Assembly (NCBI GenBank): GCA_016934985.1
Contig: JAFGRU010000018.1
Coordinates: 1 to 56,272, forward strand
Source of the DNA: Deltaproteobacteria bacterium
GTDB taxonomy: Bacteria > Desulfobacterota > Desulfuromonadia > Desulfuromonadales > JAAYDE01
DNA length: 56,272 nucleotides
Direction of reading: 5' to 3'
Position 1 is the stretch's first letter. Each line of letters starts with the position of its first letter. Made by a program: the position numbers and the translations under genes. Below the pieces are notes generated by a model. The model saw nothing but the letters and a program-made list of their open reading frames with translations. It was not told the origin of the DNA and did no database searches. Shown here one piece after another: positions 1 through 7,558 of this stretch.

Positions 1-79
1 CCGTAGATTCGGCGGTCAATGTGTCGTTTTTAGCAGCAGACGGGGGTAAAACCAGTCTGCGGAAAATTTGTTCACGGAT
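1..79. other. Composition break at window edge with small inverted repeat
   Basis: These bases are clearly more GC-rich than the AT-rich ATPase fragment that starts at 80. They contain an inverted repeat, GCAGAC at 36-41 and GTCTGC at 55-60, separated by 13 bases. Several short reading frames cross the stretch but none could be assigned to a family. The abrupt change together with the early stop of the neighbouring ATPase suggests a recombination or insertion junction near position 80. This is inference; the flanking sequence lies outside the window. Confidence 0.3.
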
Positions 80-703
80 TCAGGTAATATCTAAAGAAAT
101 ATCTCCTGAAAGTTTAGTCCCTTTCCTTTCTACTTTTTCTTCATTTTTTTGTGATTGAAAATTTCCCGTTATATTTATAAAGTTGTCTGACTCAAGCTCA
201 GCAATAAATTCATCCAGATTTTCAAATAATTCCGCAACTGATCCAGTAAATGCCTCCTTTATTCTGCTCCAAATATTAGATTTAACTCTTTGTTGAATCT
301 GTTGCCTTATTTCTTTTACTAGCTCAACAACAAATCCCCTAAATATGAAAATCTTTTTTATTGACTCCTGCGTCAGACTAGTTTGTGAATCGGTTGGTAT
401 ATGTCCAAGAATCTCTGACGTTGATGATTCAAAAATTGTTTTTATGTCAATATATGCCCATGTACATTTTTTATTTGTGTCTAATGTTTCTTGAGCTCTT
501 TGAAATATAGTTGATTTTCCCGTACCTTTCCTTCCAATAAGAAAGGTTGTATTTGGTCGCAAAATTGTTTTTAAAACATGCTCATCCGGGAATGGATCAA
601 CATAAAGGTCTTTAATTAGTCGGTGGCCCTCTTCATCTAAAAGTTCGGCACGCCGATAAAGCTTAAGAGTGTCAATTGCTTTCAAAAAATTATGTTTTTT
701 CAT
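80..703 (-). CDS. Truncated P-loop ATPase, resembles Sll1717 family N-terminus
   Basis: The 207-residue product carries a clean Walker A motif, GRKGTGKST, around residues 57-65. It follows a family-like opening with LYRRAELLDE and LYVDPFPDEHVLK. From memory this matches the N-terminal third of the Sll1717-type P-loop ATPases, which usually exceed 450 residues. No Walker B or sensor region is present, so the protein ends early (stop at 80-82) just where base composition changes. The start is an ATG preceded by GAGGGAGAA, a good ribosome-binding site. The gene is AT-rich compared with the core genes to the right. It sits with a broken restriction gene next to tRNA-Gly, so it is most simply a relic of a mobile or defence island. 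It is unlikely to be functional. Confidence 0.6.
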   Translation of the reverse strand: MKKHNFLKAIDTLKLYRRAELLDEEGHRLIKDLYVDPFPDEHVLKTILRPNTTFLIGRKGTGKSTIFQRAQETLDTNKKCTWAYIDIKTIFESSTSEILGHIPTDSQTSLTQESIKKIFIFRGFVVELVKEIRQQIQQRVKSNIWSRIKEAFTGSVAELFENLDEFIAELESDNFINITGNFQSQKNEEKVERKGTKLSGDISLDIT

Positions 704-865
704 TTCTCCCTCTTAACAAGGATTTCTGCTTTTTGAAATATCGATCTGGATTTGTAGATCAATCATGGCACTGAGATGATTTATAGCCAATATATAAACG
801 TCATTGTTTCCAAATCGCTACTTTGGAAAAATTTCTAAAAAACTCTTTTTAATAATAAACCTTTT

Positions 866-1362
866 TTAAAGGTCAAGACCAATTCCAAAAATAGGTATTT
901 GGATAGCCCTTTTAAAATGAGGTAGATATCTCGTAACTTTTTCGAAACTCAAACTTCCATCCCAATTGAGCCCATACTGTTTTTTTGCCGACTTCTGGAA
1001 ATTCTTCGTTGGAGTGATATACACTCCCAGGTCTATTCTGTCAAAAAAGCAACTTGGAACTTTAACAAATCGAGCCCGATAAAAGAGGCATGACCAAATT
1101 CAACCTCAATCTCTACCCTATCCTTTAAAAAATCCATTTTGGCGGAAGGATCTCCAAATTCGTTGAAAACAGGCGGTTGAGATTCCCAGCCTTTTGAAAA
1201 AAAACTTTTATCTAATATCTCGTTAAATTTAGGGCGGGTCAGTTCAGGTAAAGGTATGGAGGGATCCAGAATAACATCCTGGATTTCTTGCTTGATTGAT
1301 AGCCTGCTATTTAAAACCTGCTCAGCAAACCGAAAAGAAAAAGTCTTCAATCTTATTGACAC
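866..1362 (-). pseudogene. BglII/BstYI-family restriction endonuclease, frameshifted
   Basis: The first frame (1362 down to 1033) begins with GTG behind GGAG and encodes about 109 residues, including AKMDFLKDRVEIEVEFGHASF and then LDLLKFQV. This matches the catalytic core of BglII/BstYI-type endonucleases as I remember it. The reading stops at TAG 1033-1035. The family sequence resumes in another frame from about 1042 (DRIDLGVYITPTKNFQK ... RYLPHFKRAIQIP) and ends at TAA 866-868. Compared with the expected spacing between the two parts, roughly ten bases seem to be missing near 1040-1050. The D and E-x-E residues of the nuclease core are still present. No cognate methyltransferase is in the window. 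A sequencing indel is possible; decay of an orphan restriction gene is more likely given the neighbouring truncation. Confidence 0.7.
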
Positions 1363-1638
1363 TTTTTCTCCAATTCTTCTGAAATTTCTAAGATCGGTCA
1401 GAAATATCTTTTTAGAAAAAATTTTTGCAATTAGAGGATGTTTTCGACATTATACCCTTTTCCAATTCATGTCAATTTTTCCATTAGGAATCTATCATAG
1501 AAAAAGAAAATAGGGACACTCCCCTTATTTTTACCAACCAAAATACAATTATTTGCGAAAACCAAATATTTTAATAATTTTCAATAGTAATCCTTTCAGA
1601 CAACAAGGTCGGATTATAAAAAGGTTGGAAAAACAACA

Positions 1639-1671
1639 AAAAAAGGCCGGACAATTTGTCCGGCCTGTCTT
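1639..1671 (-). terminator. Rho-independent terminator of tRNA-Gly
   Basis: A perfect stem GGCCGGACAA / TTGTCCGGCC at 1645-1665 is followed on the minus strand by a run of Ts. It lies just downstream of the tRNA-Gly 3' end. Ts also flank the other side, so it may act in both directions. Confidence 0.8.
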
Positions 1672-1677
1672 TTTAGG

Positions 1678-1752
1678 TGGAGCGGGAAACGGGATTCGAA
1701 CCCGCGACTTCGACCTTGGCAAGGTCGCACTCTACCACTGAGTTATTCCCGC
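1678..1752 (-). tRNA. tRNA-Gly (anticodon GCC)
   Basis: The minus strand folds as a tRNA. The acceptor arm is GCGGGAA pairing with TTCCCGC, followed by discriminator T and an encoded CCA (1678-1680). The D arm contains CTCAGTGGTAGAG, the anticodon loop is TTGCCAA giving GCC, and the T arm is CGGGTTCGAATCCCG. A sigma-70 promoter lies upstream and a strong terminator downstream. The accessory fragments at 80-1362 lie on the 3' side of this gene, the usual side for tRNA-targeting integrases, but no integrase and no repeat of the tRNA 3' end were seen. Confidence 0.95.
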
Positions 1753-1787
1753 GAATCGGCTTTTTTTGAAAGCGCCAACGGCCCATA

Positions 1788-1816
1788 TTAATAGCAAATG
1801 GACTTTTTCAAGTCAA
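1788..1816 (-). promoter_or_regulatory. Sigma-70 promoter for tRNA-Gly
   Basis: On the minus strand TTGACT (1816-1811) and TATTAA (1793-1788) are separated by exactly 17 bases. The predicted start near 1780 lies about 28 bases before the mature tRNA 5' end. The promoter fits between the pgsA stop and the tRNA. Confidence 0.7.
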
Positions 1817-1823
1817 CACAAAT

Positions 1824-2411
1824 TTAACGGGTGATAACCCGGAAAAATTTACAGACGTAATCCACCCCCGACCAGAGAGCCATAATCAGGGAGACATAGA
1901 AAAAGAAGATGCCGATATTCTGCATGGAAACGTGAAACAGTTCGATTTTGAGGCCGAACAGCCAATAATAATCATAATGAAGCATCAGGCCGGGGATGGC
2001 CGTCATCTGGAAAATGGTTTTGTATTTGCCAAGCTGACTTGCGGAAATGACGATGCCATCTGAAGAAGCTATGGAGCGGAGACCGGAAACCACCAGCTCG
2101 CGGGCGAGAATCAGAAACACGGCCCAGGCCGGAACACGGCCCAGGGGAATCATCATGATGAAGGCCGCCATGACAATGAGTTTATCGGCCAAAGGATCGA
2201 GGAATTTTCCCAGAACCGTAACGACCCCCCACTTCCGGGCGAGGTAGCCGTCAAGCCAGTCGGTAATTGCGGCAATGCCGAAAATACCCGCGGCCCACAT
2301 GCCACTGGTACGGTTATCAAAAAAGAGCAGAACCACCACCATGGGAACTGCGGCTATGCGCCCCAGAGTCAGTAAATTGGGAAGATTCAGGCGGCCGGTT
2401 CTAAAATTCAT
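1824..2411 (-). CDS. pgsA: CDP-diacylglycerol--glycerol-3-phosphate 3-phosphatidyltransferase
   Basis: This membrane enzyme makes phosphatidylglycerol phosphate from CDP-diacylglycerol and glycerol 3-phosphate, the committed step to phosphatidylglycerol and cardiolipin. The 195-residue protein has the complete CDP-alcohol phosphotransferase signature: D51, D54-G55, A58-R59, G68, D72 and D76 at exact spacing. Hydrophobic segments lie near residues 18-31, 38-50, 78-90, 96-110 and towards the C-terminus. Its ATG overlaps the stop of the lytic transglycosylase gene by four bases (ATGA), so the two are probably translationally coupled. Length and motifs are typical of PgsA. Confidence 0.93.
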   Translation of the reverse strand: MNFRTGRLNLPNLLTLGRIAAVPMVVVLLFFDNRTSGMWAAGIFGIAAITDWLDGYLARKWGVVTVLGKFLDPLADKLIVMAAFIMMIPLGRVPAWAVFLILARELVVSGLRSIASSDGIVISASQLGKYKTIFQMTAIPGLMLHYDYYWLFGLKIELFHVSMQNIGIFFFYVSLIMALWSGVDYVCKFFRVITR

Positions 2412-3004
2412 AGAGTTTGTTCTTTCTCGAGGCGGTACTGATCTAAAAAGGCTTTGACTTTTTCAACATAGCGGATGGTTTCTTTATAAGGCGGTACGCC
2501 GCCATATTCTTTAACGGCGCTGGGCCCGGCGTTATAGGCGGCCAAAGCCAGATCGAGATCGCCAGAGAATTGATCGAGCATCATGCGCAGATACTGGCTG
2601 CCACCACGAATGTTTTCCTGGACGTCAAAAGGGTCGCTGACCTTCAAATCACGGGCGGTTTCGGGAATCAACTGCATGAGGCCTTGAGCACCCTTGGTGG
2701 AGACAGCTTTGGGATTATAGTCGCTTTCGGCTTTAATGACAGCGCAAATCAGCTCTTTTTCCAGGTTGTAGCGCGAAGCATAGCGCTGCACCAGTTCATA
2801 AATATAGTTGATGTCGTCTTCTTTGGGCTCTTCCTTCATGAAGAAGACGTACTCGGGGCCGGTCGGGATATTGGAAAAATGCATGACCCCGCGCTCGTCG
2901 ACATACCTGTAGATATCAGCCTGAGCAGGCTGTACGCTGAAGAAAATACTAACCCATAAAAACGAAATAACCGCAACAAAGTTGTAAATATTAAAAAACG
3001 GCAT
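2408..3004 (-). CDS. Secreted lytic murein transglycosylase (SLT domain)
   Basis: A predicted periplasmic peptidoglycan-cleaving enzyme. I place the start at the ATG giving MPFFNIYN, with GGG eight bases upstream; in-frame codons extend 22 residues further but would spoil the signal peptide. Residues 1-29 form a signal sequence ending in QPAQA. Residues 30-50 (IYRYVDERGVMHFSN) resemble a DUF4124-like segment. The SLT domain follows, with catalytic E93 in AESDYNP, then GAQGLMQL and AYNAGPSAV. These features are diagnostic of the Slt70/MltC-type goose-lysozyme fold. It precedes and overlaps pgsA in the same direction; upstream is a roughly 270-bp gap shared with the divergent nadB. Confidence 0.88.
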   Translation of the reverse strand: MPFFNIYNFVAVISFLWVSIFFSVQPAQADIYRYVDERGVMHFSNIPTGPEYVFFMKEEPKEDDINYIYELVQRYASRYNLEKELICAVIKAESDYNPKAVSTKGAQGLMQLIPETARDLKVSDPFDVQENIRGGSQYLRMMLDQFSGDLDLALAAYNAGPSAVKEYGGVPPYKETIRYVEKVKAFLDQYRLEKEQTL

Positions 3005-3278
3005 GATTTTTCCCATCGCTGGTTGACTATAATTCAAACCGGTACGTATTTCAACCGCAAGGCCTTCCAAAACCTTGACATAACTGTTGCCAGGTCGGAT
3101 AATTGCCCCCTGCCTTTCCTGGTCAGCAAAAGCAGTACCAAATCCATTAATTCTAACTTTAATCCCTGGGTTGGGACTGGGTTCCGGTTTAAATAGAAAC
3201 TTATACCGCCCATGAGTTGCGCACCTGCCTGGTCGGAAATCACCGACTCAGGCCCGATGCTTTTGCAGGACATGCTGC

Positions 3279-4907
3279 ATGGAGTACACATCTGATTTTC
3301 TGGTCATCGGCAGCGGCATTGCCGGTCTTTCCTTCGCTTTAAAATTGGCGGGCTACGGTTCCGTGGCTATCGTTACAAAAAGGGAAATTTCTGATAACGC
3401 CACCAACCTTGCCCAGGGGGGGATAGCCAGCGTAATTTCGTCGGAGGACTCCTTTACAGCCCATTTTCAGGATACCATGAGGGCTGGAGCGTACCTGTCC
3501 CGCGAAGACGTAGTACGTATGGTGGTGGAAAGCGGTCCCAAAGCGGTCCAGGACCTGGTCGAATGGGGCGTTCAGTTCACCCGCAGAGATGACGACAGCT
3601 TTGATCTGACCCGCGAGGGGGGCCACAGCAAACGGCGGGTTCTTCATGCCCGCGATATCACCGGGCAAGAGATCGAAAGGGCGCTGGTCGAAGCGGTGGA
3701 AAACCATCCCTCCATCACCATCTTCGAACACCATATCGCCGTCGACCTGATCACTGAAGCCAAAGCCACCCGCAAAGCACTTGACCGGGATCGCTGCCTC
3801 GGGGCCTATGTTCTCGACATTCGCAAGGGCCGCGTATCGACTTTCGGTGCCCGCATTACCACCCTGGCCACCGGCGGCGCCGGCAAGGTCTATCTCTACA
3901 CCTGCAATCCCGATGTATCGACAGGCGACGGTATCGCCATGGCCTACCGGGCCGGAGCCACCATCGCCAACATGGAATTCATGCAGTTCCACCCCACTAC
4001 CCTCTTCCACCCCCACGCCAAACCTTTCCTTATCTCCGAGGCCGTGCGCGGAGAAGGAGCGGTTCTACGCAACAGCCAGGGCCGCGCTTTCATGGAGGAT
4101 TACCACGAGCGTAAAGACCTGGCCCCTCGCGACATCGTCGCCCGAGCCATCGATAATGAAATGAAAACCTCGGGCGAGGACTGCGTTTTCCTGGACATAA
4201 CCCATAAAGAACCGGAATTCATCAAGGAGCACTTCCCCAATATTTACCGGACCTGCCTTTCCTACGGCATCGACATGACCTGCGAGATGATTCCGGTGGT
4301 GCCTGCCGCTCATTACCTGTGCGGCGGGATCAAAGTCGATATCTGGGGTGAAACCGACATTCATAATCTCTTCGCTATCGGGGAGACCTCCTGGACCGGT
4401 CTCCACGGCGCCAACCGCCTGGCCAGCAACGGCCTTCTTGAGGGCGCTGTCTTCAGCGACCGGGCAGCACACAAGGCTCTGGAACGCCTGTCTGAGATTC
4501 TGAGCCCGACCCCCGCCATCCCGTCCTGGGATTTCGGCAACGCCCGGGACAGCGACGAGGACGTTGTGGTGGCCCACAACTGGCACGAGGTGCGCCTCTC
4601 GATGTGGAACTACGTCGGCATTGTCCGCACCGACAAGCGTCTCAACCGCGCCCTGCGCCGCATTCATCTCATTCAGGAAGAAATCCTTGAATACTATTGG
4701 AATTTCTACCCTACCTCCGACCTCCTGGAGCTGCGCAATATCACCACCGTCGCGGAACTGATAATCCGCTGTGCCCTGGCGCGCCGCGAAAGCCGAGGAC
4801 TTCACTACACCATGGATTATCCCAAACGGGATGACATGCACTGGAAAAAAGACACTTTTGTCCGGAAAAACCCCAAAACAGGAGAGCCTGAAATTGGATA
4901 TTCATGA
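3279..4907 (+). CDS. nadB: L-aspartate oxidase
   Basis: This flavoprotein oxidises L-aspartate to iminoaspartate, the first step of de novo NAD synthesis. The 542-residue protein has the FAD dinucleotide motif GSGIAGLSFA at residues 11-20. The NLAQGGIASV segment, GGAGKVY, the HPTTLFHP segment and GANRLASNGLLEGAVF are all typical of NadB within the succinate dehydrogenase flavoprotein family. Cysteine-based fumarate reductase partners are absent nearby, which favours NadB over FrdA/SdhA. nadA and nadC are not in the window. The chorismate mutase gene starts inside its last codons, so the two are co-transcribed. Confidence 0.93.
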   Translation: MEYTSDFLVIGSGIAGLSFALKLAGYGSVAIVTKREISDNATNLAQGGIASVISSEDSFTAHFQDTMRAGAYLSREDVVRMVVESGPKAVQDLVEWGVQFTRRDDDSFDLTREGGHSKRRVLHARDITGQEIERALVEAVENHPSITIFEHHIAVDLITEAKATRKALDRDRCLGAYVLDIRKGRVSTFGARITTLATGGAGKVYLYTCNPDVSTGDGIAMAYRAGATIANMEFMQFHPTTLFHPHAKPFLISEAVRGEGAVLRNSQGRAFMEDYHERKDLAPRDIVARAIDNEMKTSGEDCVFLDITHKEPEFIKEHFPNIYRTCLSYGIDMTCEMIPVVPAAHYLCGGIKVDIWGETDIHNLFAIGETSWTGLHGANRLASNGLLEGAVFSDRAAHKALERLSEILSPTPAIPSWDFGNARDSDEDVVVAHNWHEVRLSMWNYVGIVRTDKRLNRALRRIHLIQEEILEYYWNFYPTSDLLELRNITTVAELIIRCALARRESRGLHYTMDYPKRDDMHWKKDTFVRKNPKTGEPEIGYS

Positions 4908-5163
4908 GATCAGAGACAGGATCGATCAGCTTGACGACGAACTGCTGCGAATCTTCAACGAACGCTCCGCCCTGGCGGTACAAATCGGCGAGATAAAAAA
5001 ACGTGAGGGCCTGCGCATCTACGACCCTTCCCGCGAACAGAATATCTTCCGCCGGGTGCAGGCCAACAACCCCGGCCCCCTGGATAACCAGGCCATTGTG
5101 CGCCTGTTTGAAAGAGTCATCGACGAATCGCGCAGCCTCGAAAGAACCTTATCCGGAAAGTAG
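4894..5163 (+). CDS. Chorismate mutase, AroQ class
   Basis: A small all-helical enzyme converting chorismate to prephenate for phenylalanine and tyrosine synthesis. The start is a TTG with GGAG eight bases upstream, overlapping the nadB end by 14 bases and giving an 89-residue protein (MDIHEIRDRIDQLDDELL...). The AroQ residues are visible: an N-terminal Arg in RDRID, ELLRIFNERSALA, the IGEIKKREG helix with its Lys, and the later FERVIDESRSLE helix. It has no prephenate dehydratase or DAHP synthase domain fused. The next gene, seven bases downstream, is a DAHP-synthase-type N-terminal domain, so the two may act together. Confidence 0.88.
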   Translation: MDIHEIRDRIDQLDDELLRIFNERSALAVQIGEIKKREGLRIYDPSREQNIFRRVQANNPGPLDNQAIVRLFERVIDESRSLERTLSGK

Positions 5164-5169
5164 ACAACG

Positions 5170-5379
5170 ATGCTCATCGTTATGCGAAAAACAGCCACGG
5201 AAGATGATTTGCGCCAGGTCAAGGAAGCGTTGAGTGATCTGGACCTCGATTTCCATCAATCCACCGGTTCCGAGCGGACCATTATCGGAGTGATCGGCGA
5301 TACCTCGCGGATCGAGCCCGGACAACTCCGGCCCCTGCCCGGCGTGCTCGAAGTGTTCAAAATTCCCGCAGAGGGCTGA
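5170..5379 (+). CDS. Stand-alone DAHP synthase N-terminal (ferredoxin-like) domain
   Basis: The 69-residue product starts MLIVMRKTATEDDL and continues with RTIIGVIGD and LRPLPGVLEVFKI. This is how the ferredoxin-like N-terminal domain of AroF-type 3-deoxy-7-phosphoheptulonate synthases begins. In those enzymes the barrel domain follows; here a stop comes after about 69 residues and a terminator-like hairpin follows at once. No catalytic sequence is found downstream. It starts seven bases after the chorismate mutase stop, with GGAAAG as ribosome-binding site. It may be a retained allosteric module acting in trans, or the remnant of a deleted aroF. Domain identity is fairly sure; function is unknown. 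Confidence 0.65.
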   Translation: MLIVMRKTATEDDLRQVKEALSDLDLDFHQSTGSERTIIGVIGDTSRIEPGQLRPLPGVLEVFKIPAEG

Positions 5380-5399
5380 AAAATCGGGGCAGTTTAGCG

Positions 5400-5441
5400 G
5401 ATAAAAAAAAGCGGGGCATTTTTTGAAAGTGCCTCGCTTGA
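5400..5441 (-). terminator. Terminator between convergent aro segment and pyrE
   Basis: Arms GCGGGGCA and TGCCTCGC form a stem with one mismatch around an A/T-rich loop. On the minus strand it is followed by a run of Ts, so it ends the purine-pyrimidine operon after pyrE. Confidence 0.7.
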
Positions 5442-5465
5442 TCTTCTGATATCAACTTTCCTTTT

Positions 5466-6023
5466 TCAGCCTCCGGCGACGACCTCGCTTTTGGTGAAGA
5501 TAGCCCGCAGGGCAACCCCCTGGGCTTCCATGGTTTCACGGCCCCCTTCCTCGCGATCGACGAGAACGATAACGCCAAGAACCTCAAGACCTTCCTCGCG
5601 GGCTTTTTCCACCGCTTTCAGAGAAGACCCTCCAGTCGTCACGACGTCCTCGACAATCACCACCCGAGCCCCTTGGCGAAGATTTTTGCGTCCTTCGACC
5701 CACTGGCCGGTGCCGTGCTTTTTTGGCTCCTTGCGGATAATAAAAGCGGGGATAGGATCTCCTGCAAGGCTGCTGACCATGGCCGTGGCCGTTGCAATGG
5801 GATCTGCCCCCATGGTCGGTCCCCCGACGCCTTCAACCGGGCCGTCAAATTTTTTCAGCTCTTCGTAGAAAAGGCGACCGGTCAGAACTGCCCCGCGCGC
5901 ATTGAGCGTGGTCTGTTTTCCGTCGAAATAAAAATTACTTTTCCTCCCGGATGCCAGGGTCACCTCCCGCTCTTCATAGGAAAGCTCCCTGATCAGTTGC
6001 ATCAGTTCTTCCCGTTCCGTCAT
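5466..6023 (-). CDS. pyrE: Orotate phosphoribosyltransferase
   Basis: The enzyme joins orotate and PRPP to give OMP in pyrimidine synthesis. The 185-residue protein has the PRPP-binding loop VVIVEDVVTTGGSS and the KSNFYFDGKQTTL opening of the family, plus the flexible catalytic-loop segment RKEPKKHGTGQWVEG. The start ATG follows AAAGGACGTAAGG. It is the last gene of a minus-strand run behind purF (69-bp gap), joining purine and pyrimidine synthesis in one transcript, and is followed by a terminator. Confidence 0.93.
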   Translation of the reverse strand: MTEREELMQLIRELSYEEREVTLASGRKSNFYFDGKQTTLNARGAVLTGRLFYEELKKFDGPVEGVGGPTMGADPIATATAMVSSLAGDPIPAFIIRKEPKKHGTGQWVEGRKNLRQGARVVIVEDVVTTGGSSLKAVEKAREEGLEVLGVIVLVDREEGGRETMEAQGVALRAIFTKSEVVAGG

Positions 6024-6092
6024 CCTTACGTCCTTTCTTTCAGAAACCGTAGTATCTTATCAATCGTTTTCTATTTATCCGCGCCGCCAAAA

Positions 6093-7499
6093 TTAAAAGA
6101 GATCGAGTTGCAGCCCTTCGAGCAGGCGGGGGAATTTAACCGGATAGTGGCCGCTGAAGCAGGCATCGCAAAAGTTATACATGTTAAGATTCTGCATTTT
6201 CGCCGCTTTTCTAACTCCCTCCAAGGAAAGATAGCCGAGGGAATCCGAAGTGATGTAGCGGTTGATTTCCTCTATGGAATGGGACGAGGAGATCAACTCC
6301 TTGCGGGTCGGGGTGTCGATGCCGTAAAAACAGGGGAAACTGGTGGGAGGGCTCGATATGCGCACATGCACCTCCTTGGCCCCGGCGTTGCGAATCATTT
6401 TGATGATTTTCCGCGAGGTTGTACCCCGTACGATGGAGTCGTCCACGACAACAACCCGCTTACCTTCGATAACCTCCCGCACCGGGTTGAGTTTGATTTT
6501 GACCCCGAAATGGCGGATTGACTGCTGGGGCTCGATAAAAGTGCGCCCGACATAATGATTTCGCATCAGCCCGAGCTGAAATGGGATGCCCGTCTCCTCG
6601 GCGTAGCCGATGGCAGAGGCGGTTCCGGAATCGGGCACCGGTATGACCACGTCCGCCTCCACGGGATGTACCCTGGCCAGCTGGCGGCCAAATTCCTTGC
6701 GGACGGTATAAACCTGCCGACCAAAAATATTGCTGTCCGGACGGGCGAAATAGATAAATTCAAAGATGCAAGGGGACGGGTTGCTCTCAGGGCCGAGGCG
6801 GTAGGATTGGATGCCCCTGCTGCTGATCTCGATCATCTCTCCAGGCTCAATTTCGCGGATCAATTTGGCTTCTATGAGATCCAGGGCGCAGGTTTCAGAG
6901 GCCACCACGTAGGCACCGTCCAACTCGCCCAGAACCAGAGGATGAAAACCGTTGGGGTCGCGAGCCGCGATCAGCCGGGTTTCGGTAAGCAGAACCAGGC
7001 AATAAGCTCCTTTTATGACGGAAGCCACGTTCTGCACCCGCTTGACCAGGGAGTTGGTCTGATCTTTGGCGAGAAGATGAATAATGACTTCGGTATCGGT
7101 AATACTGCGGAAAATGGAACCTTCGGCTTCAAGCTCGTTACGCAGTTCCAGGGCGTTGACCAGATTGCCATTGTGCGCGAGCGCCAGGCTGCCTCGCGAG
7201 TAATCGACGAGAATCGGTTGGCAGCCTTTAACGCCTGTGCCGCCGGTTGTGGAATAGCGCACATGGCCGATGGCGCTTTTCCCGGGAAGCTGTTGAAATA
7301 TTTCGTCATCACGGAAAACATCTGCCACCAGGCCGGTATCGGTAATGGAGGCGAGTTTTTTCCCGTCGGAAGCAACAATCCCACAGCTTTCCTGGCCCCG
7401 ATGCTGGAGGGCGTAGAGACCCAGATAAGTCAGGTTCGCCGCCTCAGGATGGCCATAAATGCCGAAGACACCGCATTCGTGATGAAATTTTTCTTCCAT
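6093..7499 (-). CDS. purF: Amidophosphoribosyltransferase
   Basis: Catalyses the first committed step of purine synthesis, making 5-phosphoribosylamine from PRPP and glutamine. The 468-residue protein has a short propeptide before the catalytic N-terminal Cys9 (CGVFGIYGH), the Ntn glutaminase domain with HNGNL, and the PRPP motif VVVVDDSIVRGTTS. Cysteines in SPCIFEF, SFPCFYG and NFCDACF match the positions that bind the 4Fe-4S cluster in the Bacillus-type enzyme, so an oxygen-sensitive cluster and propeptide processing are expected. It lies between purQ and pyrE in the same direction. Confidence 0.95.
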   Translation of the reverse strand: MEEKFHHECGVFGIYGHPEAANLTYLGLYALQHRGQESCGIVASDGKKLASITDTGLVADVFRDDEIFQQLPGKSAIGHVRYSTTGGTGVKGCQPILVDYSRGSLALAHNGNLVNALELRNELEAEGSIFRSITDTEVIIHLLAKDQTNSLVKRVQNVASVIKGAYCLVLLTETRLIAARDPNGFHPLVLGELDGAYVVASETCALDLIEAKLIREIEPGEMIEISSRGIQSYRLGPESNPSPCIFEFIYFARPDSNIFGRQVYTVRKEFGRQLARVHPVEADVVIPVPDSGTASAIGYAEETGIPFQLGLMRNHYVGRTFIEPQQSIRHFGVKIKLNPVREVIEGKRVVVVDDSIVRGTTSRKIIKMIRNAGAKEVHVRISSPPTSFPCFYGIDTPTRKELISSSHSIEEINRYITSDSLGYLSLEGVRKAAKMQNLNMYNFCDACFSGHYPVKFPRLLEGLQLDLF

Positions 7500-7558
7500 A
7501 GCACTCTTCTATTTGCTGGGCAGGGGAATTCCCGCCCCTTGTTCAGTGATGCTCTTTT

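Noticed and set aside
3034-3291. Minus-strand 85-codon frame between the lytic transglycosylase and nadB
   Set aside because: No ribosome-binding site or family signal; most of it lies in the divergent regulatory region.
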